28,279 nucleotides of DNA from a virus, in the IMG/VR virus record IMGVR_UViG_3300042569_001750, positions 1 through 28,279 of that record. One strand, 5' to 3'. Below the pieces are notes generated by a model. The model was given only the letters and a program-made list of their open reading frames with translations. It was not told the origin of the DNA and searched no databases. A program made the position numbers and the translations under genes. This document shows positions 1 to 6,755 of the stretch, one piece after another. Position 1 is the stretch's first letter. Each line of letters opens with the position of its first letter.

Positions 1-195
1 TTTATTTCAAAGGAAGTAAATGTGAGTCTTGAATTTAAACTCTACATCAGTTATATCTGGGTAGTAAACTTTACACATGATCTTGAGTATCATACTAGAG
101 TTAACTTTGTAGAGCATGCTGAAGAGTTTACTCCAGAATGGTTGATAGATGAACACCAGAAATTAAGAGCAGTATTTAATTTTTTAAGATCATGA
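1..195 (+). CDS. 3' end of a hypothetical phage gene, cut by the left edge
   Basis: An open frame enters from the left edge in frame 1 and stops at TGA 193-195, giving the last 64 residues of a protein that starts outside the window. The visible part alternates aromatic/hydrophobic and acidic residues and ends in NFLRS. No domain is recognised. Its stop overlaps the next start (ATGA-type overlap, ATG at 192), which is the usual spacing of translationally coupled phage genes here and supports it being real. Function unknown. Confidence 0.6.
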   Translation, partial: FISKEVNVSLEFKLYISYIWVVNFTHDLEYHTRVNFVEHAEEFTPEWLIDEHQKLRAVFNFLRS

Positions 196-596
196 TTAAA
201 ATATTTAGAGACAAAAAGATTACAAGTTTGATTGAAAATATATGCCATGAACATCATATGGTATGTAAAGTAGAAGATAGTAATATGGGATACCTATGGT
301 ATATGTATACCCATGGTAACAAAAAAGGAGACTTCAGACCATTTATCTTTCTATCTGAGTTAAACTTATTAGTAAAGACAAAATATATTACAGAAGATGA
401 GAAGCAGAACATGCTAGGTATGTTACTTAGTGATGATGATGATAATGCTCATCTTACTGGATATTCTATACTTACTTTAAGAACTAAGAGGATAGAAGAA
501 ATGGGATTATGGACCCTTGATAATATAAATTATAAGGATATAAATTATACAAGAGATATAATTAGTCCTGAAACATTTTTAAGTCAAAAAGGATAA
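192..596 (+). CDS. Hypothetical protein, 134 aa
   Basis: The protein has 134 residues, starting at an ATG that overlaps the stop of the upstream gene by four bases. It has a mixed alpha/beta look, no signal peptide or membrane segment, and a DDDD run near residue 77. The phosphoesterase gene begins three bases after its stop, so the two are probably co-transcribed and perhaps coupled. I do not recognise a family. Coding status is supported by length, tight packing and the absence of a competing frame. Confidence 0.6.
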   Translation: MIKIFRDKKITSLIENICHEHHMVCKVEDSNMGYLWYMYTHGNKKGDFRPFIFLSELNLLVKTKYITEDEKQNMLGMLLSDDDDNAHLTGYSILTLRTKRIEEMGLWTLDNINYKDINYTRDIISPETFLSQKG

Positions 597-598
597 AA

Positions 599-1141
599 AT
601 GAGTGTAGTTAGATTTATTGGATGCTTACATCTTGGGCATAATGCAATTGCAAAACACCGTGGATGGGATAATGCAGAAGAACAAGATGAATTTTTAATT
701 CAGGAGTGGAATCAAACAGTAGCTAAGAGAGATCTAACATACATTGTAGGTGATATTACTATGGAGAAATCTTTAGATTACTACAAGTTAGATCAACTAG
801 CTGGCCGAAAGATAGTTGTACTAGGAAACCATGATAGACATCAAGATGTTAGAAAATTACTGGACTATGTAGACGGTGTTGCTGGAGCAGTAGATTACAA
901 AGGATTCATCCTTACACATGTTCCTATACATCCTAATGAAGCACAGTTCTACCGGGGAAACATTCATGCTCATATTCATCATCTTAATGAACTTGAGGAA
1001 GTAGTGGTAAGTGATAGCTATTTAGATAAAGATCACAAACCGGCACCTACTTTACATAAGTATTTTAATGTTGATGCTCATTTAGTTGGTTATAGACCAC
1101 AGAGTATTGAAGATTTATTAGAAGAAAAGTATGGTGACTAA
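599..1141 (+). CDS. Calcineurin-like metallophosphoesterase
   Basis: This 180-aa protein is a small cytoplasmic metal-dependent phosphoesterase of the calcineurin-like superfamily, common in phages and usually of unknown substrate (phosphomonoester or phosphodiester). The family blocks are visible in order: GCLHLGH (8-14), GD (51-52), GNHDR (76-80), THVPIH (106-111) and the terminal HAHIHH cluster (123-128), followed by YFNVDAH. The first block normally reads DxHxGH; here the metal-binding Asp is Cys9. The other ligands (His11, Asp52, Asn77, His78, His107, His123/125) are present. An AAGGAT tract lies just upstream of the start, one of the few Shine-Dalgarno-like sequences here. The next gene overlaps its end by 11 bases. 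The family call is firm; activity is uncertain because of the Cys. Confidence 0.85.
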   Translation: MSVVRFIGCLHLGHNAIAKHRGWDNAEEQDEFLIQEWNQTVAKRDLTYIVGDITMEKSLDYYKLDQLAGRKIVVLGNHDRHQDVRKLLDYVDGVAGAVDYKGFILTHVPIHPNEAQFYRGNIHAHIHHLNELEEVVVSDSYLDKDHKPAPTLHKYFNVDAHLVGYRPQSIEDLLEEKYGD

Positions 1142-1379
1142 TATTTGGTGGAGAGATCATTTTATTAATGTAAATCCTGATAAAGTTCCTGTAGATGAAA
1201 GACAACTGATATCATTTCTTAGATACAACAATGCTCCAGCATGTTTTGTGAAAACAGGCAATGCATGGAGAAAAGTTACCAAAGATGGTCAGCTAATTGA
1301 AGTGTCAAGAACACTATATCTCTTATCATTTAAAGATTGGTTAAGAATTGCTCTTGATGATTGTTTTATTAAAAATTAA
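1131..1379 (+). CDS. Hypothetical protein, 82 aa
   Basis: An 82-residue soluble protein rich in Trp and basic residues near its N-terminus (NIWWRDHF). The ATG at 1131 lies inside the end of the phosphoesterase gene (11-base overlap), and no later ATG would keep most of the protein, so this start is preferred. No known domain was recognised. It is probably co-translated with the phosphoesterase, which gives no secure functional hint. Confidence 0.55.
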   Translation: MVTNIWWRDHFINVNPDKVPVDERQLISFLRYNNAPACFVKTGNAWRKVTKDGQLIEVSRTLYLLSFKDWLRIALDDCFIKN

Positions 1380-1393
1380 TAAATCAGAATAAA

Positions 1394-1585
1394 ATGAAAA
1401 CAGAAAAACAGTTAACAGCAGTAGAATGGTTGGAAGAACAAATTAATCCTTATGGAGTAAGTGTTCACCAAAGTTTATTTGAACAAGCAAAAGAAATGGA
1501 GAAAGAGCAAATTAATAATGCACATTATGAAGGTAGTGAAAATTATAGAAGACAATACTACAACGAAACCTTTAAATCAGAATAG
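1394..1585 (+). CDS. Small phage protein, EWLEEQ...QAKEMEKEQI type, 63 aa
   Basis: A 63-aa, highly charged, mostly helical protein. The pattern TAVEWLEEQ followed by QAKEMEKEQI and then YYNETF is one I recall from many small proteins of Bacteroidota phages and prophages; no function is known to me for that family. It follows the previous gene by 14 bases and is followed one base later by the zinc-ribbon gene. The recalled family pattern is itself a weak pointer to a Bacteroidota host. Confidence 0.65.
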   Translation: MKTEKQLTAVEWLEEQINPYGVSVHQSLFEQAKEMEKEQINNAHYEGSENYRRQYYNETFKSE

Positions 1586-1586
1586 A

Positions 1587-1772
1587 ATGGAATGTGTAAA
1601 ATGTGGAGCTCCTGCTACCAAAAGATATAGTCCAGACCTTGACATTAAAGGTATAGGAATGTGTGATGAACATGAAGATGAAATAAAACTTGATTTGCTT
1701 ATTACACAGTTTGATCCCAAAGGTTGGGAAAAGTTTGAAAAAAAGTATTTACCTAAAAATAAGAAAAAATGA
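1587..1772 (+). CDS. Small zinc-ribbon protein, 61 aa
   Basis: I take the start at ATG 1587, one base after the previous stop. An in-frame ATG exists at 1461, but it would run for 125 bases inside the upstream gene with no matching composition, so it is rejected. The protein begins MECVKCG and has Cys3, Cys6, Cys26 and His29, a CxxC...CxxH zinc-binding arrangement, followed by a basic lysine-rich C-terminus. Such small zinc ribbons in phages may bind nucleic acid or act as adaptors; no specific role is inferred. Its stop overlaps the start of the 31-aa membrane peptide gene (ATGA). Confidence 0.6.
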   Translation: MECVKCGAPATKRYSPDLDIKGIGMCDEHEDEIKLDLLITQFDPKGWEKFEKKYLPKNKKK

Positions 1773-1864
1773 GTAACTATGTAATTGGTGCCATTATATG
1801 TGGTGTAGTATTAGTATTAATTTTAGCTTATAGAGATGAAACACATTCTGGCTGGGATGATTGA
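1769..1864 (+). CDS. Tiny single-pass membrane peptide, 31 aa
   Basis: A 31-codon frame begins at an ATG overlapping the stop of the zinc-ribbon gene (ATGA) and ends TGA 1862-1864. After MSNY the peptide has a hydrophobic stretch of about 16 residues (positions 5-20: VIGAIICGVVLVLILA) followed by a charged tail (YRDETHSGWDD), the layout of a one-pass inner-membrane peptide. The coupled start and the clean hydrophobic helix argue for a real gene; the short length argues for caution. Role unknown. Confidence 0.45.
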   Translation: MSNYVIGAIICGVVLVLILAYRDETHSGWDD

Positions 1865-1914
1865 CTGCATATTTGTAGTAGTCATCCATATTATTTATAA
1901 AAACATAGATTGAA

Positions 1915-2166
1915 ATGAGTGAAGAAGAATTGATATCTCTAGGGTTTGAGAAAATAGAAATAACCAATGAGATAAGTGATAATGGTTATGACTATTTTTA
2001 CTATCAAAAAGAATTGTGTAATGGAATAGAACTCCATAGCACTGATAATGTTGATGTTGTTGATGATGAATGGGTTTTAAAATCTTTTGATATTCCAGCA
2101 ATAGAAATAGTATTAAGAGATCATTACAATCAATTTCTGGAAATCATGGGTAACATAACTTGTTAG
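1915..2166 (+). CDS. Hypothetical acidic protein, 83 aa
   Basis: An 83-aa acidic protein beginning MSEEELISLGFEKI, with DNGYDYFYY and a DVVDDEW segment further on. The opening (a short acidic helix, then LGFxK) is a pattern I recall from small proteins in Bacteroidota phages, of unknown function. There is no signal peptide or membrane helix. It follows a roughly 50-base stretch that could hold only an 18-codon frame, and its stop is two bases before the next ATG. Confidence 0.6.
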   Translation: MSEEELISLGFEKIEITNEISDNGYDYFYYQKELCNGIELHSTDNVDVVDDEWVLKSFDIPAIEIVLRDHYNQFLEIMGNITC

Positions 2167-2168
2167 AT

Positions 2169-2519
2169 ATGCATACAGGAAAATTTATTAAAAAGGATGG
2201 CAAATTGATATTTGCAAGTCCTCAAGACAAACTTGCATATGAAATCTTTGTAGATAAACTACAGGAAGGTGATAAGGTTGACATGTTTGTTGAATTACAT
2301 GGTCCTGATCACAGTAAAGCACAACTTGCAAAAGTACATGCTTGTATTAGAGAATTAGCAAAAGAATCCGGTTATACATTTGAAGAAATGAAACTGGTTA
2401 TAAAAGAACAAGCCGGGCTAGCCGGCAAGTCTTTTGGAGAGTGTAGTAAGAGTGATTTAATGTTAGCTATTGAAGCTTGTATACAAATTGGTAGGGAAAA
2501 TTATAATATTAATCTTTAG
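2169..2519 (+). CDS. Hypothetical protein, possibly NinB/recombination-mediator-like, 116 aa
   Basis: The frame is open from TTG 2160, but the first ATG is 2169, two bases after the upstream stop, and is preferred (116 aa). The protein has an N-terminal beta-rich part (GKFIKKDGKL) and a C-terminal helical half with SKAQLAKVHACIRELAKESG and, near the end, a KSDLMLAIEACIQIG segment. The layout (small, basic-helix 'AKxHA' block, then C-terminal helix) faintly recalls NinB/Orf-type phage recombination proteins, but I cannot confirm it. It converges on the minus-strand gene, overlapping it by 11 bases. Confidence 0.5.
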   Translation: MHTGKFIKKDGKLIFASPQDKLAYEIFVDKLQEGDKVDMFVELHGPDHSKAQLAKVHACIRELAKESGYTFEEMKLVIKEQAGLAGKSFGECSKSDLMLAIEACIQIGRENYNINL

Positions 2520-2826
2520 AAGCATCTAAAGATTTTTCAATTTCAGATTTTTCTATTTCCTTTTCTTCAATCATATCATTTAGTGATGCTTGTCTTTCAA
2601 TTTCACCAAGTAATAAAGTTACTGTATAAAATGATTGCTCTAAAGCAGATAGTTCTTCATATTTTTTATTTAAAATATTTTGCAAACTATCATCTGTAAC
2701 ACCTTTTTCTTTAAGTATAAAGAATAGGTTATAGATAAGAGCTTTAACCATTGCATAGTAATGATTATTTACTTGAACATTGATGATAGCATCATCTTTT
2801 ATATGTTTAACTTTAATAGTACTCAT
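2509..2826 (-). CDS. Hypothetical helical protein on the opposite strand, 105 aa
   Basis: The start is taken at the ATG complementary to 2824-2826 (MSTIKVKHIKDD); a longer reading from 2997 would run antisense through the uracil-DNA glycosylase and gives an implausible sequence. The protein has a short beta-rich N-terminus, then helices containing YYAMVKALIYNLF and FYTVTLLLGEIERQA, and ends in a charged EEKEIEKSEIEKS tail. The pattern resembles small helical proteins I recall beside structural genes of Bacteroidota phages, but the function is unknown. It is the only minus-strand gene in the first 21.8 kb; it converges on the gene before and diverges from UDG with 31 bases between, so it must have its own promoter. 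Confidence 0.7.
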   Translation of the reverse strand: MSTIKVKHIKDDAIINVQVNNHYYAMVKALIYNLFFILKEKGVTDDSLQNILNKKYEELSALEQSFYTVTLLLGEIERQASLNDMIEEKEIEKSEIEKSLDASKD

Positions 2827-2841
2827 AATATTAATTTTTAT

Positions 2842-2873
2842 CAAAAATAGTAAAAAAATGGATTTAGAAGAAA
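2842..2873 (-). promoter_or_regulatory. Candidate Bacteroidota-type promoter for the 2509-2826 gene
   Basis: On the minus strand, TATTTTTG (complement of 2842-2849) matches the Bacteroidota -7 consensus TAnnTTTG, and TTTC (complement of 2870-2873) sits 20 bases further upstream, one mismatch from the -33 consensus TTTG. Transcription would begin a few bases before the ATG at 2826. An isolated minus gene needs a promoter and this is the best match in the gap, but such matches also arise by chance in AT-rich DNA. Confidence 0.4.
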
Positions 2874-3541
2874 TTAAACAAAAAATGTTTGATAAACTTA
2901 AACATAATGGATGGGATAAGGTTCTTAAATCTTTTATATTTAGTTCTGAATTTGATGATATAATCATCAAGCTTAAAACTTTAACTGAAGCTGACAAGAG
3001 ATTTACACCACCATTGAAGCAAGTATTTAGAGCATTTGAAGAATGTCCTTATGATCAGCTACAAGTAGTAATTGTTGGACAAGATCCTTATCCTCAATTA
3101 GGAGTTGCTGATGGAATATCATTTAGCTGTAGTAACATAGGTAAAATACAACCAAGTTTAAAATTTATCTTTGAAGAGATAGAAAGAACAGTATATCAAG
3201 AGTTTCCTTCATACCAAGAACCTGATCTTAAAAGATGGGCTAATCAAGGTATTTTAATGCTTAATACAGCTCTTACAGTTGAAGTAGGTAAGATTGGTAG
3301 TCATTATGACATTTGGAAACCATTCACTGCTTATTTGCTTGATTATTTAAACAGTAATAAAAAGACATTAGTTTATTTATACATGGGTAAAAAAGCACAA
3401 GAGTGGTCTGATATGACAGATGACACAGATAACATCAAGTTTTTTGTAAAACATCCAGCCAGTGCAGCCTATAATGGCTCTAAATGGGATTCTAACAATG
3501 TATTTATAGAAATACAGAAACATAAACAAATAATTTGGTAG
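2858..3541 (+). CDS. ung: Uracil-DNA glycosylase (family 1)
   Basis: It removes uracil from DNA by cleaving the N-glycosidic bond. The start chosen is ATG 2858 (227 aa), close to the usual size of Ung; the in-frame ATG at 2780 would add a spurious hydrophobic leader that is antisense to the neighbouring gene. Family 1 blocks are visible: GQDPYP (74-79) with the catalytic Asp76, SFSC for the uracil pocket, LNTALTVE (135-142), and HPASAA (199-204) in place of the usual HPSPLSA intercalation loop, keeping the His. Pro79 replaces the usual His of GQDPYH. Together with the NTP pyrophosphohydrolase at 20628 it suggests control of non-canonical nucleotides. The next gene starts two bases after its stop. 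Confidence 0.93.
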   Translation: MDLEEIKQKMFDKLKHNGWDKVLKSFIFSSEFDDIIIKLKTLTEADKRFTPPLKQVFRAFEECPYDQLQVVIVGQDPYPQLGVADGISFSCSNIGKIQPSLKFIFEEIERTVYQEFPSYQEPDLKRWANQGILMLNTALTVEVGKIGSHYDIWKPFTAYLLDYLNSNKKTLVYLYMGKKAQEWSDMTDDTDNIKFFVKHPASAAYNGSKWDSNNVFIEIQKHKQIIW

Positions 3542-3542
3542 T

Positions 3543-4130
3543 ATGACAGAGATTTTTATTAAGCTTATTAGAGAAGGTTTAACTCCTAATACTTTTTATG
3601 TTTTACACTGCATTAAAGAGAAAATTGCAGTTGCTAACTTTGTAAATAAAGAACTTGAATGCAAAAAGCTGCAAAGTGGTGCATGGTTGACAGAAGATTT
3701 GCAGCTTACCTCAAAAAGTATTATCTTTATTACTGAAATAGATGGCTATTTTAGGAAAAGTAAGAAAAAAACCAGCGATAATTTACTTGGCCCCAACTTT
3801 CTTGAAAACATTAAGGATTATAATGAAATTTTCCCTAATAAGAAGTTATCCAGTGGCAAGTATGCAAGAGTGAACCCAAAAACTCTTGAGAATTCATTCA
3901 GATGGTTTTTTGAAAATTATGATTTTTCTTGGGACACTATTTTTAAGGCTACACATAAATATGTTACTGAATACAGTGTTCAAAGATATGACTACATGAG
4001 AACTTCTCAATATTTTGTAAGAAAGCAAAATAGTGATAAGACATGGGATTCTGATCTAGCAACTTATTGTGAACTTATTAATAGTGGGGTGGATGAAGTA
4101 AACAATTATTTTAAAGAAAGAGTGGATTAA
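3543..4130 (+). CDS. Conserved phage protein of unknown function, 195 aa
   Basis: A 195-aa soluble protein. Residues 5-30 (IKLIREGLTPNTFYVLHCIKEK split over a helix-turn-helix-like segment) suggest a winged-helix-like N-terminus, followed by a basic KSKKK patch and an aromatic-rich C-terminal half (FRWFFENYDFSWDTIF, then YDYMRTSQYFVRK). The position directly before the helicase unit, and my recollection of similar proteins in crAss-like phages, make a replication-associated DNA-binding role possible, but this is inference. It starts two bases after UDG stops, and its last base is the first base of the next start (TAATG). Confidence 0.7.
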   Translation: MTEIFIKLIREGLTPNTFYVLHCIKEKIAVANFVNKELECKKLQSGAWLTEDLQLTSKSIIFITEIDGYFRKSKKKTSDNLLGPNFLENIKDYNEIFPNKKLSSGKYARVNPKTLENSFRWFFENYDFSWDTIFKATHKYVTEYSVQRYDYMRTSQYFVRKQNSDKTWDSDLATYCELINSGVDEVNNYFKERVD

Positions 4131-4309
4131 TGAAAAACAAGTTAGGTTTAATTGGATTAGCAGTTCTTGGAACTGTTTTAGGTTGGCTAGCCACTGATAT
4201 GTTTATTATAACAATTGGTATATGGCAGTTTCTATTTATAGAGTTAATAATTACTCTATTTCATGAGATGTACAACCTAGCAAAAGTAGAAATAATCAAA
4301 AAATCATAG
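4130..4309 (+). CDS. Small membrane protein, 59 aa
   Basis: A 59-codon frame begins at an ATG that shares one base with the previous stop (TAATG) and ends TAG 4307-4309, one base before the helicase start; it fills an otherwise unexplained 180-base gap exactly. The product has two hydrophobic helices, about residues 5-21 (LGLIGLAVLGTVLGWLA) and 24-43 (MFIITIGIWQFLFIELIITL), then a basic tail ending KKS. The size and two-helix topology resemble small holins or other phage inner-membrane proteins, but the location in a replication operon argues against lysis. Function unknown. Confidence 0.65.
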   Translation: MKNKLGLIGLAVLGTVLGWLATDMFIITIGIWQFLFIELIITLFHEMYNLAKVEIIKKS

Positions 4310-4310
4310 A

Positions 4311-5342
4311 ATGGCAAATTTATTTAATGGGGCTGCACCTTTGGTACCGGTCAGTGAGAGAGAAGCTCTCAAAAAAGCTATCTATAAATTAGATGCAAGA
4401 AGAAAAGGACAATTGAAATCATTAAGAAGTGCTTGGCCCAAATTTAATGATGCATTTTGTGATGGATTAGAATGGAGAACTATCACCGTAGTAGGTGCTA
4501 GACCTGGAACAGGTAAGACACTCTTCATGGAACAATTGATTGATGATATTATCAAACTCAATAAAGACCATGAATTTACTGTCTTAAAATTCCAGTTTGA
4601 AATGCTTGATGAGACCAATGGTATCAGAAAGCTGAGTCTGAATACAGGGTATGATTACAATACATTGATGAGCAAGGCAGAACCTTTAGATGATGCCGTA
4701 TTTGATAAGTGTGTTGAACTTTATAAAAACTCCAAGGATAGAGATATTGTTGAAGTTATTTATGATCCATGTACAGTTGATGTTATGTGTGCTACTATTC
4801 ATAATGAAATGCAGAAACGGGCAAAAATGGTCAAGGATAAAGAAGGAAACATGGTTAAAAAATACAGCAATATGCTTGTCACCATAGATCACTCTGCACT
4901 ATTTAAAGTATCAAAAGGACAAGAGAAAGATAAGTTTGAAATGTTATATTCCTTAGGGGAGGCATTAACTTATATGAAAAAACACTATCCTGTTGCTTTT
5001 GTAGTGTTAAGTCAGTTGAATAGGAATATTGATTCCCCAGACAGACAAAGAGATGGAGAATATGGTAACTATGTATTAGATTCTGATTTATTTGGAGCAG
5101 ATGCTTTATTGCAACATGCTGATGTAGTGTTAGGTATTAACAAACCTTCTATCAGAAAGATTAGACATTATGGACCAGACAAGTATATCATTGATGATGA
5201 TGATCTTCTTGTTTTTCACTTTTTGAAATCCAGAAATGGCCTTACAAAGATGAGCTTCTTTAAGCTAGATAGAACTAACATGAGGATAATTGAAGTTAAT
5301 CCTCCAGCACAAGCAGTAAATTCATTAAGTACAAAAAAGTAA
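4311..5342 (+). CDS. SF4 replicative helicase, DnaB-like core
   Basis: This is likely the phage replicative DNA helicase, a hexameric RecA-fold motor. The 343-aa protein contains Walker A GARPGTGKT (62-70), a FQFEML block matching SF4 motif 1a, Walker B VTIDH with Asp193, the SQLNR block (234-238) that matches DnaB motif H3, and a C-terminal segment with ADVVLGI, FHFLKSRNG and TKMSFFKLD matching the end of the DnaB RecA core. It lacks the N-terminal primase-interacting domain of bacterial DnaB (about 470 aa), so it is a core-only form, as in many phages. It heads the helicase, unknown, Sak4, SSB series, and the TOPRIM primase lies 2.2 kb downstream. Confidence 0.88.
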   Translation: MANLFNGAAPLVPVSEREALKKAIYKLDARRKGQLKSLRSAWPKFNDAFCDGLEWRTITVVGARPGTGKTLFMEQLIDDIIKLNKDHEFTVLKFQFEMLDETNGIRKLSLNTGYDYNTLMSKAEPLDDAVFDKCVELYKNSKDRDIVEVIYDPCTVDVMCATIHNEMQKRAKMVKDKEGNMVKKYSNMLVTIDHSALFKVSKGQEKDKFEMLYSLGEALTYMKKHYPVAFVVLSQLNRNIDSPDRQRDGEYGNYVLDSDLFGADALLQHADVVLGINKPSIRKIRHYGPDKYIIDDDDLLVFHFLKSRNGLTKMSFFKLDRTNMRIIEVNPPAQAVNSLSTKK

Positions 5343-5353
5343 AAATTTAAATT

Positions 5354-6016
5354 ATGGATAGAAAACAAAAAGAAAGAGAGTATTTTGCACACCATGCAGA
5401 AACTTTTAAAAAGTTAAAGTTGGCAAGTCCAAGCTTTACATTGAAAATGGCATTTTATGAGAAAGGCCGTTTTGGAAGAAACATTCAACTTTATGAAAGT
5501 GAACTAAAGAAAGGTGAAGATCTTTATATGGAGTTCATTGATGTAATTAGAGATGAAGCAGGAGCAGAGAAAGATTATAGTCCAATGCTAGAGGATAGAC
5601 CTTTGTTTAAATTCAAAGCTAATCCATTCTATGCAGAGGAATATGAGTTAAGAGAAAGACCTGGTTATTCTGTTTACATTATTTCAGCTAGTGAATTGAT
5701 GATGGTTCAACCGGATGGTACTGAAATTTCTTATTCACTTTATGAGAAGAGAAAAGAAGAAGCTAAAAAAGCTCAGGATGGTTTACCAAAACTTCAAAAG
5801 TCTTTGGCTCCTTTTCCTGATTTTGAAGAAGATTTTCCTTCTAAAAAAGAAGAAATTGATCTTGATGGACCAAGTTTGAAAGAATCACCTGAAGGTACTG
5901 AATCAACACTTGCTAATATATCTCTTAGAGATTTTGCAGCTATCATGTTGGTTAGACCTGTTAGTGATAAACAATGGTTGAATGATCTGATTACTAAAGC
6001 AAAAAGTGAGCTATGA
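5354..6016 (+). CDS. Conserved phage protein between helicase and Sak4-like ATPase, 220 aa
   Basis: A 220-aa protein with a structured N-terminal part (residues 1-130, including KMAFYEKGRFGRNIQLYESE and a SVYIISASELMMV strand region), a low-complexity charged linker (about 140-180, rich in E, K, P and S) and a short C-terminal helical segment (residues 185-220). I recognise no catalytic motif. Its place between helicase and Sak4-like ATPase, with a 12-base gap before and an ATGA overlap after, makes it part of the replication/recombination operon. It could be a loader or adaptor, but nothing in the sequence proves that. Confidence 0.7.
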   Translation: MDRKQKEREYFAHHAETFKKLKLASPSFTLKMAFYEKGRFGRNIQLYESELKKGEDLYMEFIDVIRDEAGAEKDYSPMLEDRPLFKFKANPFYAEEYELRERPGYSVYIISASELMMVQPDGTEISYSLYEKRKEEAKKAQDGLPKLQKSLAPFPDFEEDFPSKKEEIDLDGPSLKESPEGTESTLANISLRDFAAIMLVRPVSDKQWLNDLITKAKSEL

Positions 6017-6732
6017 GTATAGTACTTCCAACTACAAAAGTTAAGGCTGAAAGACATAATCCTAAAAGAATTGTGATTTATTCTAAGCCTAAAACTGGCA
6101 AAACTACTGCATATGCAGGACTTGAAGAAAATTTGATTATTGATTTAGAGAACGGGACTGATTTTGTTGAAGCTCTGAAAGTAAAAGTAAACAGTCTTCA
6201 AGAATTACTTGAAACTGGTAAAGCTGTTAAAGCTGCAGGTAATCCTTACAAGTTTATTACTATTGATACAGTAACAGCTTTAGAAGATATGATTATGCCA
6301 CTGGCAATCAAACTTTATAAAGCAACTCCAATGGGTAAAAACTTTGATGGTGACACTGTAGTGACATTACCAAATGGTGCTGGATATTTATATATCCGTC
6401 AAGCATTCTTCCAAGTTTTAGATTTTATTGATACATTAGCACCCACAATTATTTTATCTGGTCACATTAAAGACAAGGTAGTTGATGATAAGGGTGAGAT
6501 GGTTATGTCTGCAAACATTGATTTGACAGGTAAAATAAAGTCTCTTATTTGTGCTAATGCAGATGCCATTGGTTATATGTATAGAAAGGGTAACAAAACC
6601 ATTCTTAGTTTTAAAACTACAGAAGAAGTTACCTGTGGTGCAAGACCAGAGCATTTACGTAATGAAGAAATAGTAATTACAGAGATGATTGATGGGGAAT
6701 TAAAAACCTCATGGGAAAAAGTATTCGTTTAA
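6013..6732 (+). CDS. Sak4-like RecA-fold ATPase
   Basis: A 239-aa P-loop ATPase of the Sak4-like group, which promote single-strand annealing or recombination together with SSB in phages. Walker A is SKPKTGKTT (24-32), with Lys30 and Thr31; the Walker B strand is FITIDT with Asp85; ILSGHIKDK (motif III region) precedes a conserved block ending in NADAIGYMYRKG, which is typical of this family's core. The length matches the family. It overlaps the preceding gene by four bases (ATGA), and the SSB gene follows after 23 bases, the classical Sak4-SSB pairing. RecA-family recombinase is the alternative, but it is shorter and lacks RecA's N- and C-terminal domains. Confidence 0.85.
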   Translation: MSIVLPTTKVKAERHNPKRIVIYSKPKTGKTTAYAGLEENLIIDLENGTDFVEALKVKVNSLQELLETGKAVKAAGNPYKFITIDTVTALEDMIMPLAIKLYKATPMGKNFDGDTVVTLPNGAGYLYIRQAFFQVLDFIDTLAPTIILSGHIKDKVVDDKGEMVMSANIDLTGKIKSLICANADAIGYMYRKGNKTILSFKTTEEVTCGARPEHLRNEEIVITEMIDGELKTSWEKVFV

Positions 6733-6755
6733 TAAATAATAATAAAAAGTAAATT

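Noticed and set aside
1461-1586. N-terminal extension of the zinc-ribbon gene from ATG 1461
   Set aside because: It would lie entirely inside the 63-aa gene in another frame and adds a basic stretch with no family logic; ATG 1587 follows the upstream stop by one base.
1857-1913. An 18-codon frame (MIDCIFVVVIHIIYKNID) overlapping the 31-aa peptide gene by eight bases
   Set aside because: Hydrophobic and neatly placed before the next gene, but far too short to support without conservation or expression data.
2780-2857. Hydrophobic N-terminal extension of uracil-DNA glycosylase (possible signal peptide)
   Set aside because: The hydrophobic run arises from DNA coding the start of the minus-strand gene; Ung enzymes are cytoplasmic and ATG 2858 gives the normal length.
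4382-4618. Antisense frames within helicase, VWA, polymerase and other genes
   Set aside because: They mirror the codon pattern of the sense gene, lack plausible starts and have no recognisable protein features.
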